DNA of 35,000 nt from Symbiodinium natans (GCA_905221605.1 CAJNDS010000325.1:112501-147500), one strand, 5' to 3'; counted from the stretch's first letter, positions 18,425-29,021 are shown. Numbers and translations: made by a program. The notes: generated by a model from the letters alone, not told the origin.

Positions 18425-19250
18425 GGCTTTGGGGTTAGCGTTTAGGGGTTAGGCTTAGGGTTTTAGGGTGAGGGTTGAGGGCTTTTAGGGGGGATTTTGG
18501 GGATTAGGGGTTTAGGGGTTTAGGGTTTAGGGGTTTAGGGGTTTAGGGTTTTAGGGTTTAGGGTTTAGGGGTTAGGGGTTTAGGGGTTTAGGGGTTTTTT
18601 TTAGGGGGGTTTAGGGTTTAGGTTTAGGGTTCAGGGGGGATTTTGGGGTTTGGGGTTTAGGGGTTTAGGGGTTTAGGGTTTAGGGTTTAGGGCTTAGGGT
18701 TTAGGGTTTAGGGTGGAGGGTTCTAAGGGGGATTTGGGGTTTAGGGGGGTTTTGGGTTAGGGGTTTTAGGGTTTAGGGGTTTAGGGGTTTAGGGGTTTAG
18801 GTTTAGGGGTTTAGGGGGGGTTTAGGGGTTTAGGGGTTTAGGGGTTTAGGTGTTTAGGGGTTTAGGGGTTTAGGGGTTTAGGGGTTTAGGGGTTTAGGGG
18901 TTTAGGGGTTTAGGGGTTTAGGGGTTTAGGGGTTTAGGGGTTTAGGGGTTTAGGGGTTTAGGGGTTTAGGGGTTTAGGGGTTTAGGGTTTAATTAGTCTT
19001 CAGGGCTTTTTTGAGGGATTAGGAGTTTTGGGTTTAGGGCTTAGGGCGGTTAGGGGCTTGGGGGAATAGGGGTTTCGGGGTTCGGGTTTAGGACTTTCTG
19101 GAGCTTTAGGCGGGATTTAGGGGGGTTTAGGGGTTTAGCGGATTAGCAGTTTAGGGATGAGGGGTTTAGGGTTTAATTCGGGTTCAGGGTTTCGGGTTTC
19201 GGGTTTAGGAGCAGAAGGGGTTTGGGGGTTTAGGGGTTTCGGGGTTTAGG
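18425..19250 (+). repeat. TTTAGGGG 8-mer array
   Basis: About 500 bp dominated by TTTAGGGG (18500-18990), with more degenerate copies to 19250. Immediately left (17640-18330) is the opposite-strand CCCCTAAA array, so the pre-S1 island is bracketed by arrays pointing towards each other as C-rich then G-rich on the plus strand. Confidence 0.85.
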
Positions 19251-19339
19251 GTTTTGATGCGTAAGGTTCACTTGTCGGCATCTCAGGTCCACGCAGTAGC
19301 AGAAGCAACACAAGAAACAGCCCTGAACCCTAAACTCAC

Positions 19340-19397
19340 CTGGTGGTCCCGCATCATCAGGTCGTCTGGATCTCAGAACGCGTCGTGGCTTCACCCT
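19340..19397 (-). CDS. Candidate N-terminal exon with canonical splice sites
   Basis: On the minus strand a pyrimidine-rich tract (TTTCCTTTCTGATTTGCTC) leads to CAG at 19400-19398. The 58-nt island ends CCACCAG|GTGAGT at 19340, the best conventional donor in the window. The only open frame gives a basic stretch, RVKPRRVLRSRRPDDAGPP. It lies just upstream of the pre-S1 exon on the same strand and could be cytosolic N-terminal sequence of the channel. Its exit phase (1) does not match the pre-S1 exon start as I read it, so an exon may be missing or it may belong to another transcript. Confidence 0.4.
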
Positions 19398-19619
19398 CTG
19401 ATCCAAGAGCAAATCAGAAAGGAAACAGGTGCCCTTGTCCCTACACCCTGAACCCTCGACCCTAAACCTGAAGCCTAGTGAATGTGGGCCTACTCTGGGT
19501 CCTAACCCTCCTAGCCACATCAAGTCCCCATGACCCCCCTCCTTTCCTAGCGCTCCCGCCCCAAAAGCTACTAAGCCTGTGCCCAAAACCCCCCAAAACC
19601 CACACCCTAAACTAAACAA

Positions 19620-21330
19620 GGGTTCCTGAATCCTGAACCCTAAACCCTAAACCTTAAACCCTAAACCCTACACCCTAAACCCTAAACCCTAAACTGAACC
19701 AAGGACTGAGGATCTGCAAATTTCCGACCCCAAGCCCCAACTTTTGGGCTTATAGGGGTTGAGGGCTTGGGGCTTAGGTCTCAAAGCTGGGCCCACAGAT
19801 GGGCCTGCAAAAGCCGGCGCCCGTATGAAACGCAGGATTCCTCCCAGCAGAATCGGCTGTAGGGTTTAGGGTTTAGGGTTTAGGGTTTAGGGTTTAGGGT
19901 TTAGGGTTTAGGGTTTTTTTGGGTGTAGGGTTTAGGGTTTAGGGTTTAGGGTTTAGGGGTTAGGGTTTAGGGTTTAGGGTTTAGGGTTTAGGGTTTAGGG
20001 TTTAGGGTTTAGGGTTTAGGGTTTAGGGTTTAGGGTTTAGGGCTTAGGCCTAAACCCCAAAAGCTCTGGACCCTTATAAGCTCCAATGATCCGAGGGTCA
20101 GCCCAAAAGAACAACCCAAAACGCCCTAAACCCTAAACCCTAAACCCTAAACCCCAAACCCTAAACCCTAAACCCTAAACCCTAAACCCCCAAAAAAAAA
20201 ACCCAAGGTACAAACCTTTGAAGATTCTCTGAGCCCTAAGCTGAGGATGCCGAGCTTGGGCTGCTGGTGGTGTGCAAAATGCCCAGTGTAGAAGCACAGG
20301 GTCTAGGGTTTAGGGTTTAGGGTTTCGGGTTTTGGGTTTTGGGTTTAGGGTTTAGGGTTTTGGGTTTTGGGTTTTGGGTTTTGGGTTTAGGGTTTAGGGT
20401 TTAGGGTTTAGGGTTTAGGCCCAGTGCGCATAAACATTAAGATGAAACATGGCCCGGAGGCATTCCGGGGATTCACTAACTAAACCATTTTGGACCCCAA
20501 CTCCCCCAACCCCTTCACCAAGGCATCTGTTTGGGGCACAATTGTGTTCAGCGTTTGGCCCCCCCCTCCCCCCCCTCCCCCGCCCACCACAAGCTCTCAA
20601 GTGAATGAAGTCCTACCGACCCTGAATCCTCTGGTGTTCAGGCTTTGGAGCTTGGGGGCAAACCCTAATTACACCCGAAACCCGAAACCCAAAACCCAAA
20701 ACCCCGAAACCCTAAACCCTAAACCCTAAACTCTAAACCCTAAACCCTAAACCCTAAACCCCACCCTAAGCCGGCACCTCTGGCTGCCTGGTGAGGTTGC
20801 AGCGGCAGGTTGCCTTGAAAAGCTTCTTGCTCTCCTGGCAAACTTAGGGTTTAGGGTTTAGGGTTTCGGGTTTAGGGTGTAGGGTTGAGGGTTTAGGGTT
20901 GAGGGTTTAGGGTTTGGGGTTTGGGGTTTAGGGTTTAGGGCTTAGGGTCGGAACGATCGAAGTGGCCTTTGTTGCTTGACCCCTTGTGTGTGTTTCCAAT
21001 GCGCATGGGCACCGCCTGTACCATGGATTTCCAGCACTGAACCCTAGCCCTAAACCCTAAACCCTAAACCCTAAACCCTAAACCCTAAACCCTAAACCCT
21101 AAACCCTAAACCCTAAACCCTAAACCCTAAACCCTAAACCCTAGCCTAAACCCTAAACCCTAAACCCTAAACTCTAAACCCTAAACCCTAAACCCTAAGC
21201 CCTAAGCCCAACTCAAAACCCTGAACCGCAAAAGCGAGGCGCTGTGCACCGGGACATACGAACCCCCTACAGACGCGTGAGCCCCGTTCCACCGAGGAGT
21301 CAGCGTGGGGTTCAGGGTTTAGGGTTTCGA
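19620..21330. repeat. Alternating TTTAGGG and CCCTAAA arrays with short islands
   Basis: CCCTAAA at 19635-19695, TTTAGGG at 19858-20045, CCCTAAA at 20125-20195, TTTAGGG with GGGTTTT variants at 20305-20418, CCCTAAA at 20700-20762, TTTAGGG-type at 20845-20945, CCCTAAA at 21045-21210. Islands at 19801-19856, 20765-20845 and 20955-21035 are open on the minus strand and could be small exons, but none is recognised. Confidence 0.8.
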
Positions 21331-21487
21331 GTTTAGAGTTTAGGGTTTAGGGTTTAGGGCCTGGAGCACGGATACTAGTCTGCAAGGAAAAGGACTATAA
21401 GAAAACAAGCAAAAAGCCCTGAACCCTGGACAACACCCTGAGACAATATGTCCGAAGCCCCGACACCTAAGCCGTAAACCCGAGCGC

Positions 21488-21488
21488 A

Positions 21489-21519
<31 letters not shown>

Positions 21520-21840
21520 CATAGATATATATATATATATATATATGTGCACACATGTGTATGTATGTATGTATGTATGTATGTATGTATGTATGTATGT
21601 ATGTATGTATGTATGTATGTATGTATGTATGTATGTATGTATGTATGGATGCATGCATGCATGCATGCATGTATGTATGTATGTGTGTATATGTATACAT
21701 ATATACATATTTACCTATTTATTTGCTTCTAGTTATATATCTGTATCTGTTTCACTTTTTGTATTTATTTATTTATTCATGTTTTTATGTTCTTTCGATG
21801 TATATGTGTATATATATATGTACGTATGTGTATATATGGT
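21488..21840. repeat. (TA)n and (GTAT)n microsatellites
   Basis: (AT)n at 21489-21545 interrupted by CATAGA; (GTAT)n at 21559-21645; (GCAT)n at 21650-21670; then GTAT/ATAC-rich sequence to 21840. Open frames here are translations of the microsatellite on both strands and are not genes. Confidence 0.9.
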
Positions 21841-22269
21841 CACTTCTCTAAACTAGGGTTACACCCATGTCGCTCCACCGTTGCTTGGCTCACAAAGGAA
21901 ATGCCGTTGGGGTCCCTTGGCGCCAGCGCAAACGTGCTTGGGGTTTCGGGTTTAGGGGCTTAGGGCTTAGGGCTTAGGGCTTAGGGTTTAGGTTTCAGGG
22001 CTTAGGGTTCAATCTCAAACTTCAAGCATTCACTAGGTTAGCAGATTTCAAGCGCCCGAAAAAGTACCCACCCACCCAGAGAATCCCATACCACTAGGAT
22101 AATTACAAAAGTTTCACACGCAACCCAAACTCTCAGCCCCAATTAAACCCTAAGCACTCGTCCTTGAACCTTAAACCATAACCTTAGAACCCTAAGCCCT
22201 GAACCCTAACCTCCTTGAACCCTGAATATAAGGGCTCATTCCAGCCAGTGGCTTTGAAAATGACTTCTC

Positions 22270-22514
22270 GGGCCGAGAATGGGGGTGGGGGGGGGGGGGG
22301 GTGAGGGGCGGGGGTGGGTGGGGGGTGGGGGGTGGGGCTTGCCCACTGAATATATGACCTGGCCCGAATATGTGACCTTGCCCGTTAAATACATGACCTT
22401 GCCCGCTAAATATATGACCTTGCGCACAAAATATATGACCTTGCCCGCTGAATATATTACCTTGCCCGGGCCATATATTTAGTGGACAAGGTTAGCGGGC
22501 AAAGTCATATATAC

Positions 22515-22558
<44 letters not shown>

Positions 22559-22690
22559 TAGCGGGCAAGGTCATATGTTTAGTGGACAAGGTCATGAGTC
22601 AGCCGATGGAACTTGCCCACTGAATATATGACCTGGCCCGCTGAATATATGACCCTGCCCGCTAAATACATGACCTTGCCCGCAAAGGTC
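22270..22690. repeat. G-rich tract and 21-bp minisatellite with inverted halves around (TA)n
   Basis: A GGGGTGGG tract (22279-22337) leads into a 21-bp tandem unit CTTGCCCGCTAAATATATGAC (22338-22469, about six copies). The unit then appears inverted (GCGGGCAAGGTCATAT) at 22470-22510 and 22559-22600, around a (TA)n of about 38 bp, and returns in direct orientation at 22611-22685. This could fold into a large cruciform. Confidence 0.85.
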
Positions 22691-22847
22691 ATTAACATTT
22701 ATATTATATATGAAAGAGTGGTTTAGGGTTCAGGGTTTAGGGTTTTTAGAGTTTAGGGTTGCCCACCTGGAATTGCGCTAGAAACCCACAACCCCAGACC
22801 CCAACCAAACACCCTACAGCCCCTTTCTTGGGGGTAGTGCCATGGTC

Positions 22848-23165
22848 CCTTAGTATGGACCCTCAAAAAGGGCTCCTTATGTACCCCTTACTTAGGGCTT
22901 GGGGTTTAGGGTTTAGGGTTTAGGATTATGGTCCCTTAGTATGGGCCCTTAAAAGGGGACCCCCTTATGCACTCCTGAAAAAACCCTATACAGTCCCAAG
23001 GGCCCATACTTCAGAACCGTTCCAAGGAGGTAAGGGACCATCTTAAGGGGGCCCATGTAACTACCCTAAGACCCTTTAGGTTTAGGGTTTAGGGTTGAGG
23101 GTTTAGGGTTTTGGGTTGAGGGTTGAGGGTTTAGGGTTTAGGGTTTAGGGTCTACAAGACAAACC
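22848..23165. repeat. Dispersed repeat copies (ATGGTCCCTTAGTATGG family)
   Basis: ATGGTCCCTTAGTATGG occurs at 22850-22866 and 22927-22943. The segment 22990-23078 (CCCAAGGGCCCATACTTCAGAAC ... AACTACCCT) matches 14615-14690 with scattered differences; ACATGGTCCGTTAGTCTGG at 14408-14426 is a further fragment. Both loci are broken by TTTAGGG runs. No coding. Confidence 0.65.
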
Positions 23166-24037
23166 CTACGCCCCAGACCCCCTCAAGCCCCTGCCAGCAT
23201 TCAGGGAAAACTCGTGCACATATACACCCCCAAGCCTCTTGAAGCCCCTGAAACCCCCACAAGCCCCTATAAACCCCGATAAGCCCTTATAGAAGCAAAG
23301 CCCATACTAACCTCTAATAACAGAATTTAGGCCCACAGGCCCATAAAACCTAAGCCTCTTGAACTTAAGCGGTAAGCCCAAAACCCTGAACCTAAACCCT
23401 AAACCCTAAACCCTACACCCTACATCCTACACCCTACACCCTTGCATTGAAGAGCAACTTCAGCATTAGACCTTGCAGCCTCTGAACCCTGCCTTTCTGA
23501 CGGTTTAGGGTTTAGGGTTCAGGGTTTAGGGTGTTCAGGCCTAGTGCTAACCATGATCCAAACTCTGCAGATCAATAGGTTGCGACCCCCTGAATAGAGG
23601 GCCTAACGCACAAAAAAGGCAGAGCAGATCATCGGCAACGCGCGTACGTGGAGCCCTTGTGGAGGCACAACTTTGGTCTGAGTTTGGGTCCGACATGGGG
23701 GTTTACGAAAAGAAGGGACCCCTAACATAAACCCACAAAAAATAGGATTCCCTTATAACATGGCCCCCAAAAATATGTCCATATGTTCGGAAACCCTTTA
23801 TGGTCCCATGACAAGCCCGACTTGCAACCCCACCCAAAGCAAAATTAAGACCAGGCCACCCCTGGCTAGAAATTCCGAAGAATGTAGCTACACATTTTAG
23901 TCCCAAGGGGACCCTATATGGGCTTCAGGTTGAGGGTTTAGGGTTTAGGGTTTACCCAGAAGCCCGAACCCCTCAACCGCGTAAGCCCTGAAACTCAAAG
24001 CCTCGCCAAAAGATGGCCGACCCGACGGGCACTCAGC
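23166..24037. other. Mostly unique sequence, no gene recognised
   Basis: Degenerate CCCTAAA text at 23160-23440, a TTTAGGG patch at 23500-23535, and unique sequence at 23540-23930. A 67-codon frame on the minus strand at 23703-23906 has no recognisable domain and no exon-like boundaries. Confidence 0.5.
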
Positions 24038-24077
24038 CTAGCGTCGCGGCAATCATCCTGCTGTCGGTCGACTTCTC
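24038..24077 (-). CDS. Candidate small exon, function unknown
   Basis: Forty nt on the minus strand with acceptor GTCCAG|GAGAAG and GC donor (CTAG|GCTGAG). It encodes EKSTDSRMIAATL. It fits the splice grammar of the channel exons. A similar 29-nt candidate, LVDRQLHYM, lies at 24613-24641 (ATAG|GCC...ATG|GCC). Either could be upstream exons of the same gene. No homology is recognised. Confidence 0.3.
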
Positions 24078-24329
24078 CTGGACATCCGAAGTAACTACAT
24101 AAACTAAGTAGTTGCGGTAAGGAAGTATCATGCTGTATCTTGTCTGCCCATGATGCTGCATCCCGTTTAGTAGGGCCCCTTGAATTAAGTCAAGCTTGCC
24201 GTGCTGCTGTTTGGGGGGGGGGGAGAGACGCACAGTAAAGAGGGTGCAACAACCCTAAGCCGTAAGCCCTAAACCCTGAACCCGAAAACCCTAAGCCCTA
24301 AGCCCTTAGCCCAGGGCTCTCTGGGAAAC

Positions 24330-24430
24330 CTACATCTTCCTAGTTGCTGAGTAGCGTGGGCCCAAAAGGCTAACCTTTGATAGGAGTACATATACCTCAA
24401 AAGGTTAAAGGTTACCAACTCAGCTACGTA
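24330..24430. repeat. Imperfect palindrome, MITE-like
   Basis: AAAGGCTAACCTTTGATAGG on the left arm and CCTCAAAAGGTTAAAGGTTACC on the right arm are imperfect reverse complements. The outer sequences TAGTTGCTGAGTAGC and ACCAACTCAGCTAC also pair. About 100 bp, no coding. Confidence 0.5.
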
Positions 24431-24753
24431 CTACATTACTACGTCTTTACGAATGAGAAACCAGAGCATCCGGGAACTCAAAGCTCTTAAGGACAGTTGC
24501 GGGTTTAGGGGTTGAGGGGGTTTAGGGCTCAGGGTTTAGGGTTTAGGGTTTAGGGTTTAGGGTTTAGGGTTTAGGGTTTAGGGTTTAGGGTTTAGGGTTT
24601 AGGGTTTAGGGCCATATAATGGAGCTGTCTGTCGACAAGGCCTATGTCTTTGTTTAAAGTGGTGTACCCTTGCAGAGTTTCGGAACTTGGGGTTTAGGGT
24701 TTAGGGTTTAGGGTTTAGGGTTTAGGGTTCAGGGTTCGGGTTTAGGGTTTAGG

Positions 24754-24836
24754 GCTGTTCCCCTTACTTAATCGGGACTGTAACAGGGGGTACTGTAATC
24801 CCCATTCGGGACTGGTAGTATATGGGGAACATCCCA
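24754..24836. mobile_element. MITE-like inverted-repeat element, copy 2
   Basis: Starts CTGTTCCCC, ends GGGGAACATCCC, with long inner inverted arms (CGGGACTGTAACAGGGGGTACTG against CAGTACCCCC...CAGTCCCG). It shares the GATGTTCCCC ends and AACAG/GGGACTG motifs with 3567-3730. Its left terminus is directly fused to TTTAGGG repeat, having lost the outer TTGGGA bases. Confidence 0.55.
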
Positions 24837-24839
24837 AAA

Positions 24840-26393
24840 GGAAGGAGCAGCCTCAGGGAAGAGCAAGGCTGAAGTAAGACGTTGAAGGGCGTCTTAAGAG
24901 GGTTTCGGGTTTCGGGTTTCGGGTTTCGGGTTTAGGGTTTAGGGTTTAGGGGTTTAGGGTTTAGGGTTTAGGGTTTAGGGTTTAGGGTTTAGGGTTTAGG
25001 GTTTAGGGTTTAGGGTTTAGGGTTTAGGGTTTAGGGTTTAGGGTTTAGGGTTTAGGGTTTAGGGTTTAGGGTTTAGGGTTTAGGGTTTAGGGGTGTCCGG
25101 GGAGGTGTCCCCTGAATTCAAGAAATCGAGGGTTGGATCTCTCTAAAAAGTCTTAAATTGAGGGGCTATAATTCGAAAAATACGAATTGAGGAGCCGGCT
25201 GGCGAAATCTAAGAAACTGGGGGGGCTGGATTTCCTATTTAAGGGCAGGACATTTAAGGAATTGATTAAGAAATCGAGGGCGCCCTCAAATTGATTGATT
25301 ATAATCTTCTGAAAAAACTGCGCTTCGCGATGAAGACATGGAGGCTACCCGAATCAAAAGTTAGAGGCTTCTTATCCAGCGCTGTCCCTGTGAATATACT
25401 GTAATGATAGGTGGAGAGATCAAGCCCTCGACCCTGCTGGTAAGGAGCTGAAGTTAAGCTACCCAAAAAAATCCAGAAGCCGCAGTGTATTGTATGCTAT
25501 ATATTGTCAATTCCTTGAATTATGGTTTTTTGGGGGGTGCCCTGAATAATAGGGGCGGCATAATAATGGTGACCCCCCCCCCCCAAAAAAAAAACTGAAG
25601 GTAATAAATAATAATCCCTATACTGCCTGTACAAGGAAGAATCTTTACATTTTTGGTGGGTTCTTGGGCAATTAGTAGGCATTCTGAAGCTCGTCGACCC
25701 TCAACCCTAAACCGTCAACCCTCAACCCTAAACCCTAAACCCTGAACCCTAAACCCTAAACCCTAAAGAAGCAAGACCCAGTTCATGGCACAGCTGAGGG
25801 GTATCGGGGGCTCTTCGGACCCTTCACCCCTAAACCCTGAACCCTCTTGGGTTTGGGGTTTAGGGTTCAGGGTTCAGGGTTCAGGGTTGAGGGTTTAGGG
25901 TTTAGGGTTTACGGTTTAGGGTTCAGGGTTCAGGGTTCAGGGTTTAGGGTTTAGGGTTTAGGGTTTAGAGTTTAGATTTTAGGGTTTGGGGTTTAGGTTT
26001 CAGGGTTTAGGGTTTAGGGTTTAGGAAACCCTAGATGCCGTCCCAAGTGCGATGGCGTCCAGGTGCGTGCACACCGAGGCCCTTCCTTGCGGCAGCTCGG
26101 CTGTCCTCGCGGGACACAAGGAGGGTTCAGGGTTTAGGGTTTAGGGTTTAGGGTTTAGGGTTTAGGGTTACGGTTTAGGGTTTAGGGTTTAGGGTTTAGG
26201 GTTTAGGGTTTAGGGTTTAGGGTTTAGGGTTTAGGGTTTAGGGTTTAGGGTTTAGGGTTTAGGGTTTAGGGTTTAGGGTTTAGGGTTTAGGGTTTAGGGT
26301 TTAGGGTTTAGGGTTTAGGGTTTAGGGTTTAGGGTTTAGGGTTTAGGGTTTAGGGTTTAGGGCTTAGGGCTTAGGGCTTAGGGCTTAGGGCTT
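24840..26393. repeat. TTTAGGG arrays and a unique 600-bp block
   Basis: GGGTTTC then TTTAGGG at 24901-25092; unique AT-richer sequence 25095-25690, including AATCCCTATACTGCCTGTACAAGGAAGAATCT, related to the duplicated block at 8400-8670; mixed arrays at 25695-26020; a long TTTAGGG array at 26125-26362 that turns into GGGCTTA units (26362-26393) against the terminal repeat of the next element. Confidence 0.75.
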
Positions 26394-26825
26394 AGTGCGT
26401 GAAGCGCTCGATCCCATGTGCAAGGATGACACGCACAAATCAAGGCTGTCTTTTGTTCGAAGAAATCAGGCGCGTGACTTGGATGGTTTAGGTTTGGGGT
26501 TCGGGGTTTGGGGTTTGGGGTTTGGGGGTTTGGGGTTTGGAAGTTTAGGGAAGCTTTGTGGGTCGAAGGTTTCGGTCGGTGGATACGGGTAGCTCTTTAC
26601 GGCGCCTTAGAATGAGGATCCCCAAAAGAAACCCACCCATATGGTTACTTCTCGGGAAATATGGTTCCTTATCAGCAGGTGGCCCCGATTACATAAGGCC
26701 TAAACCCTAAACCCTAAACCCTAAACCCTAAACCCTAAACCCTAAACCCTAAACCCTAAACTTTAAGTCTTAGATAAGCTAAGCTTCCTGGCCCGATTAG
26801 GGTTCTGGTTATCCTACTTTACGTA
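26394..26825 (-). repeat. Terminal direct repeat, copy split by a telomere-repeat-bounded insertion
   Basis: Same 163 bp as 31778-31940, interrupted after GGTTT by 266 bp (26496-26761), with TTT present on both sides (269 bp longer than the intact copy). The insert starts GGGGTTCGGGGTTTGGGG and ends with eight CCCTAAA units; about 170 bp of unique sequence lies between. Confidence 0.9.
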
Positions 26826-27071
26826 GGTTATCAGCCGTACTGCTTCGTAGCCACCGGTGTCCGCTCTTCGGCGGACCTCACTCTTCGACATCTTTGTGAG
26901 CACACCGTCATATGCTCTCGCAATCTCTTTGCGTATGGCGTCGACACGAAGCTGGTTTGCCGGAACATTTCGGGCCTTCAGCCAGAACGTTGCGTTTTCT
27001 GTGCACACAACGCATGCCAGTTCCTCCTGAACAATCTCCAGCAGCCATTCCCGCACAACAAAGACTGCCAA
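26814..27071 (-). pseudogene. 3' end of the coding series, runs into the terminal repeat
   Basis: Continues the methyltransferase/P-loop series in a shifted frame: FVVREWLLEIVQEELACVV, then a basic helical end AIRKEIARAYDGVLTKMSKS and EVRRRADTGGYEAVRLITYVK. The last codons and stop (TACGTAAAGTAG) are the first bases of the terminal repeat. The coding therefore ends exactly at the element boundary, which supports the two being one unit. Confidence 0.55.
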
Positions 27072-28140
27072 TCTGAGAATTCGGCAAGGAGAGTAATATC
27101 CCCCACCTCCAACTCAGCCAATGGAGGTTTGTGCGAGACCTCTGGAAAAGATCCGGTTCGCATCCAGCCCTGTGCCTCTCGATCAAGCAAAAGAGATAGG
27201 AGAAGGTGAAACGGTCGGGCTTGCGCTCCAGCCTCAATCATTCTGCCAACGTCGATTGCCGCTGCAACGACCTGCGATCGATCCAGGCCTCGCTTGCAGA
27301 AGCAGCCTACTGTCGGAACATCTTCACCATCACGCTGCGCAAGCGAAATCGCATAGCCCAAAGCCATAGCAGCCTGCAGCGACTTCGCACAATTAGCATC
27401 CCACCACGGGCCATCCTCTGCCAACTCTCGCGCAGCACACAGAAGCACAGAGACACACAAGCCATCACGAGCTCCTGCGGGCATCCAGTCAGAGTTGCAG
27501 GCCTTCTTGCGCTGAGGTTCGTTCGAAAACTTGCAGCGAGGAGCCAGAGACTGAAGCGCCAAAGCCCAGGAATCGCAACCGCTTATGTCCTCTGCTCCTT
27601 CTACATCCGAGCTCTCAACCTCTCCTTCACCTTCACTGCCTTCTGATGTAGAATCAACCTCATACTCGATGCAATAGAGCGACGCTTCTGGCGCATCCTC
27701 TGTGTAGAACACATCGCACAACGCCGGCACTTTCTCACAGGACAACCCATCCAAGTCTCTGTTCTTCGGCTGTACGAGGTACAGCCTGCGCATCCTGGGC
27801 GCTAGTCGCGCAAGCACCTCCCGCAGAAACGATTGGGTCCAAGAGAAAGGAGGATCCATGACCACAACCGAATGGTCCACAGGGGCCACATCCAGAACGT
27901 CCTCTCCACCGAACCTCGGATCCCGATCGATCAGCCATGTGACGCCTGGCAGCCATTCGAGAGAGGGACGGCAGAGTGCCAGAACATCATGCTCGTTCAC
28001 AAGGTGTCGCGCAATGCACCGCTGTGTAGGCGTATCAAACATATACTGCTCTACAGCATCTTTCGAGGGAAGGAGCACTCGCGGCTGATTGGGTTTGCCT
28101 GACGATTGCGACTCGGAAGGTCCTTCTCTGTCATCTGAGC
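26978..28140 (-). pseudogene. N6-adenine-methyltransferase-like domain followed by a CX5R P-loop domain
   Basis: Counting from the open frame's first Met (28327), residues about 95-223 show the pattern of N6-adenine methyltransferase-like proteins (N6AMT2/ZCCHC4-type, Pfam N6-adenineMlase): YMFDTPT, LALCRPSLEW, WLIDRDPRF and the catalytic-type motif VVVMDPPF (DPPF at 158-161), then a Leu-rich helix and LYLVQPKNRD. An acidic linker (about 225-250) follows. A second domain carries GCFCKRGLDRSQVVAAA: C344-X5-R350-S, as in cysteine phosphatase P-loops or RapZ-like C-terminal domains. The frame is lost near 27075. Catalytic activity is unproven; the family match is by pattern only. Confidence 0.6.
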
Positions 28141-29021
28141 CATCCTCACCAGAGTCTTTGCCTTTTCGCCACGATTTCCTTTGCCCTGTGAGCTCCGCTT
28201 CTTCGGCTCCTCGAAGTACGCCGTGTTTGCCCCATGCTTGGTTGCAAGGTAATCCACAGGACGACATCGCGAGTACGGCTCTCTGTCTCGACAACATACT
28301 CCGTCCGGCCGACAACTTCACCATCACGATCGCTCACATTGTCTCGCCCTGTCTTCTTCCTGTCGCGAACGGCGAACCACATGCGTCCCTTGCGTGGGGA
28401 TATCCTCAATGCAAACCGTGAAGTCAGACCAGGAAACTGAGACTCCAAGATGGCCAGCCGCACGCCACCATCCCACTCACTAGCCCGAACTGTCGCAGAA
28501 GCTGCCTGGAGAGCATCAGTGTCAATAGCGTCCGACACTCGATCACGACAACGGCGAACAAAAAAAGCACCACCACGGCCCAGACTCAGCCGTGCGCTCA
28601 CCTCATGATCTGCTTCGGTCATCGACGTCAGAGGCATTGAGACCAGGCCTTGCAACCGGTTGCCGTCATACACCTGCTGACCATGGCAGATATACTGCGT
28701 GTCTCCAGCATCTCGATTCTCCCAACGCTCGTCATCGACAGGAAACGCAGACTCAACGACAACATCGTTCGCAATAGGGAGTTCATCCCAGATGGCTTGA
28801 CCATCCTCACCACATTGGCAGAGAGCAGCAACAACGGCAAGCCGAGTAGCGGCACCACATGCACTGCGGCGCATCTCAAGCGCTTTCCTCTGAGCTTTTG
28901 GCCGTCGTATGGTGTGAAGGGACGGGGTCAAACCTTCTGTCTTGAAGACCACCAAACCTTGATCATGCCACTCAGAAAATCTGTCGGATGTACTCGTCGA
29001 CCCGTGCTGTTGTAGGCTCAC
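28130..29021 (-). pseudogene. Coding series, central domain of unknown function
   Basis: The frame is open to 28146, but plausible protein leaves it near 28250: VVGRTEYVVETESRTRDVV continues best in the frame of 28051-28257 (DYLATKHGANTAYFEEPKKR), then basic sequence to about 28130. The upstream part has an alpha/beta look (LQGLVSMPLTSMTEADHEVS, GGAFFVRRCRDRVSDAI, GRMWFAVRDRKKTG). No family is recognised. Two one-base frame changes are implied within 150 bp. Confidence 0.45.

Noticed and set aside
21340-21856. Several open frames of 60-120 codons on both strands
   Set aside because: They are translations of (GTAT)n and (TA)n microsatellites (Tyr-Ile-His and Met-Tyr-Val-Cys repeats), open in all frames because the repeats contain no stops.
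22236-22482. Gly-rich plus-strand and Pro-rich minus-strand frames
   Set aside because: They come from the G-run and the 21-bp minisatellite; a period of 21 keeps a frame open without any coding function.
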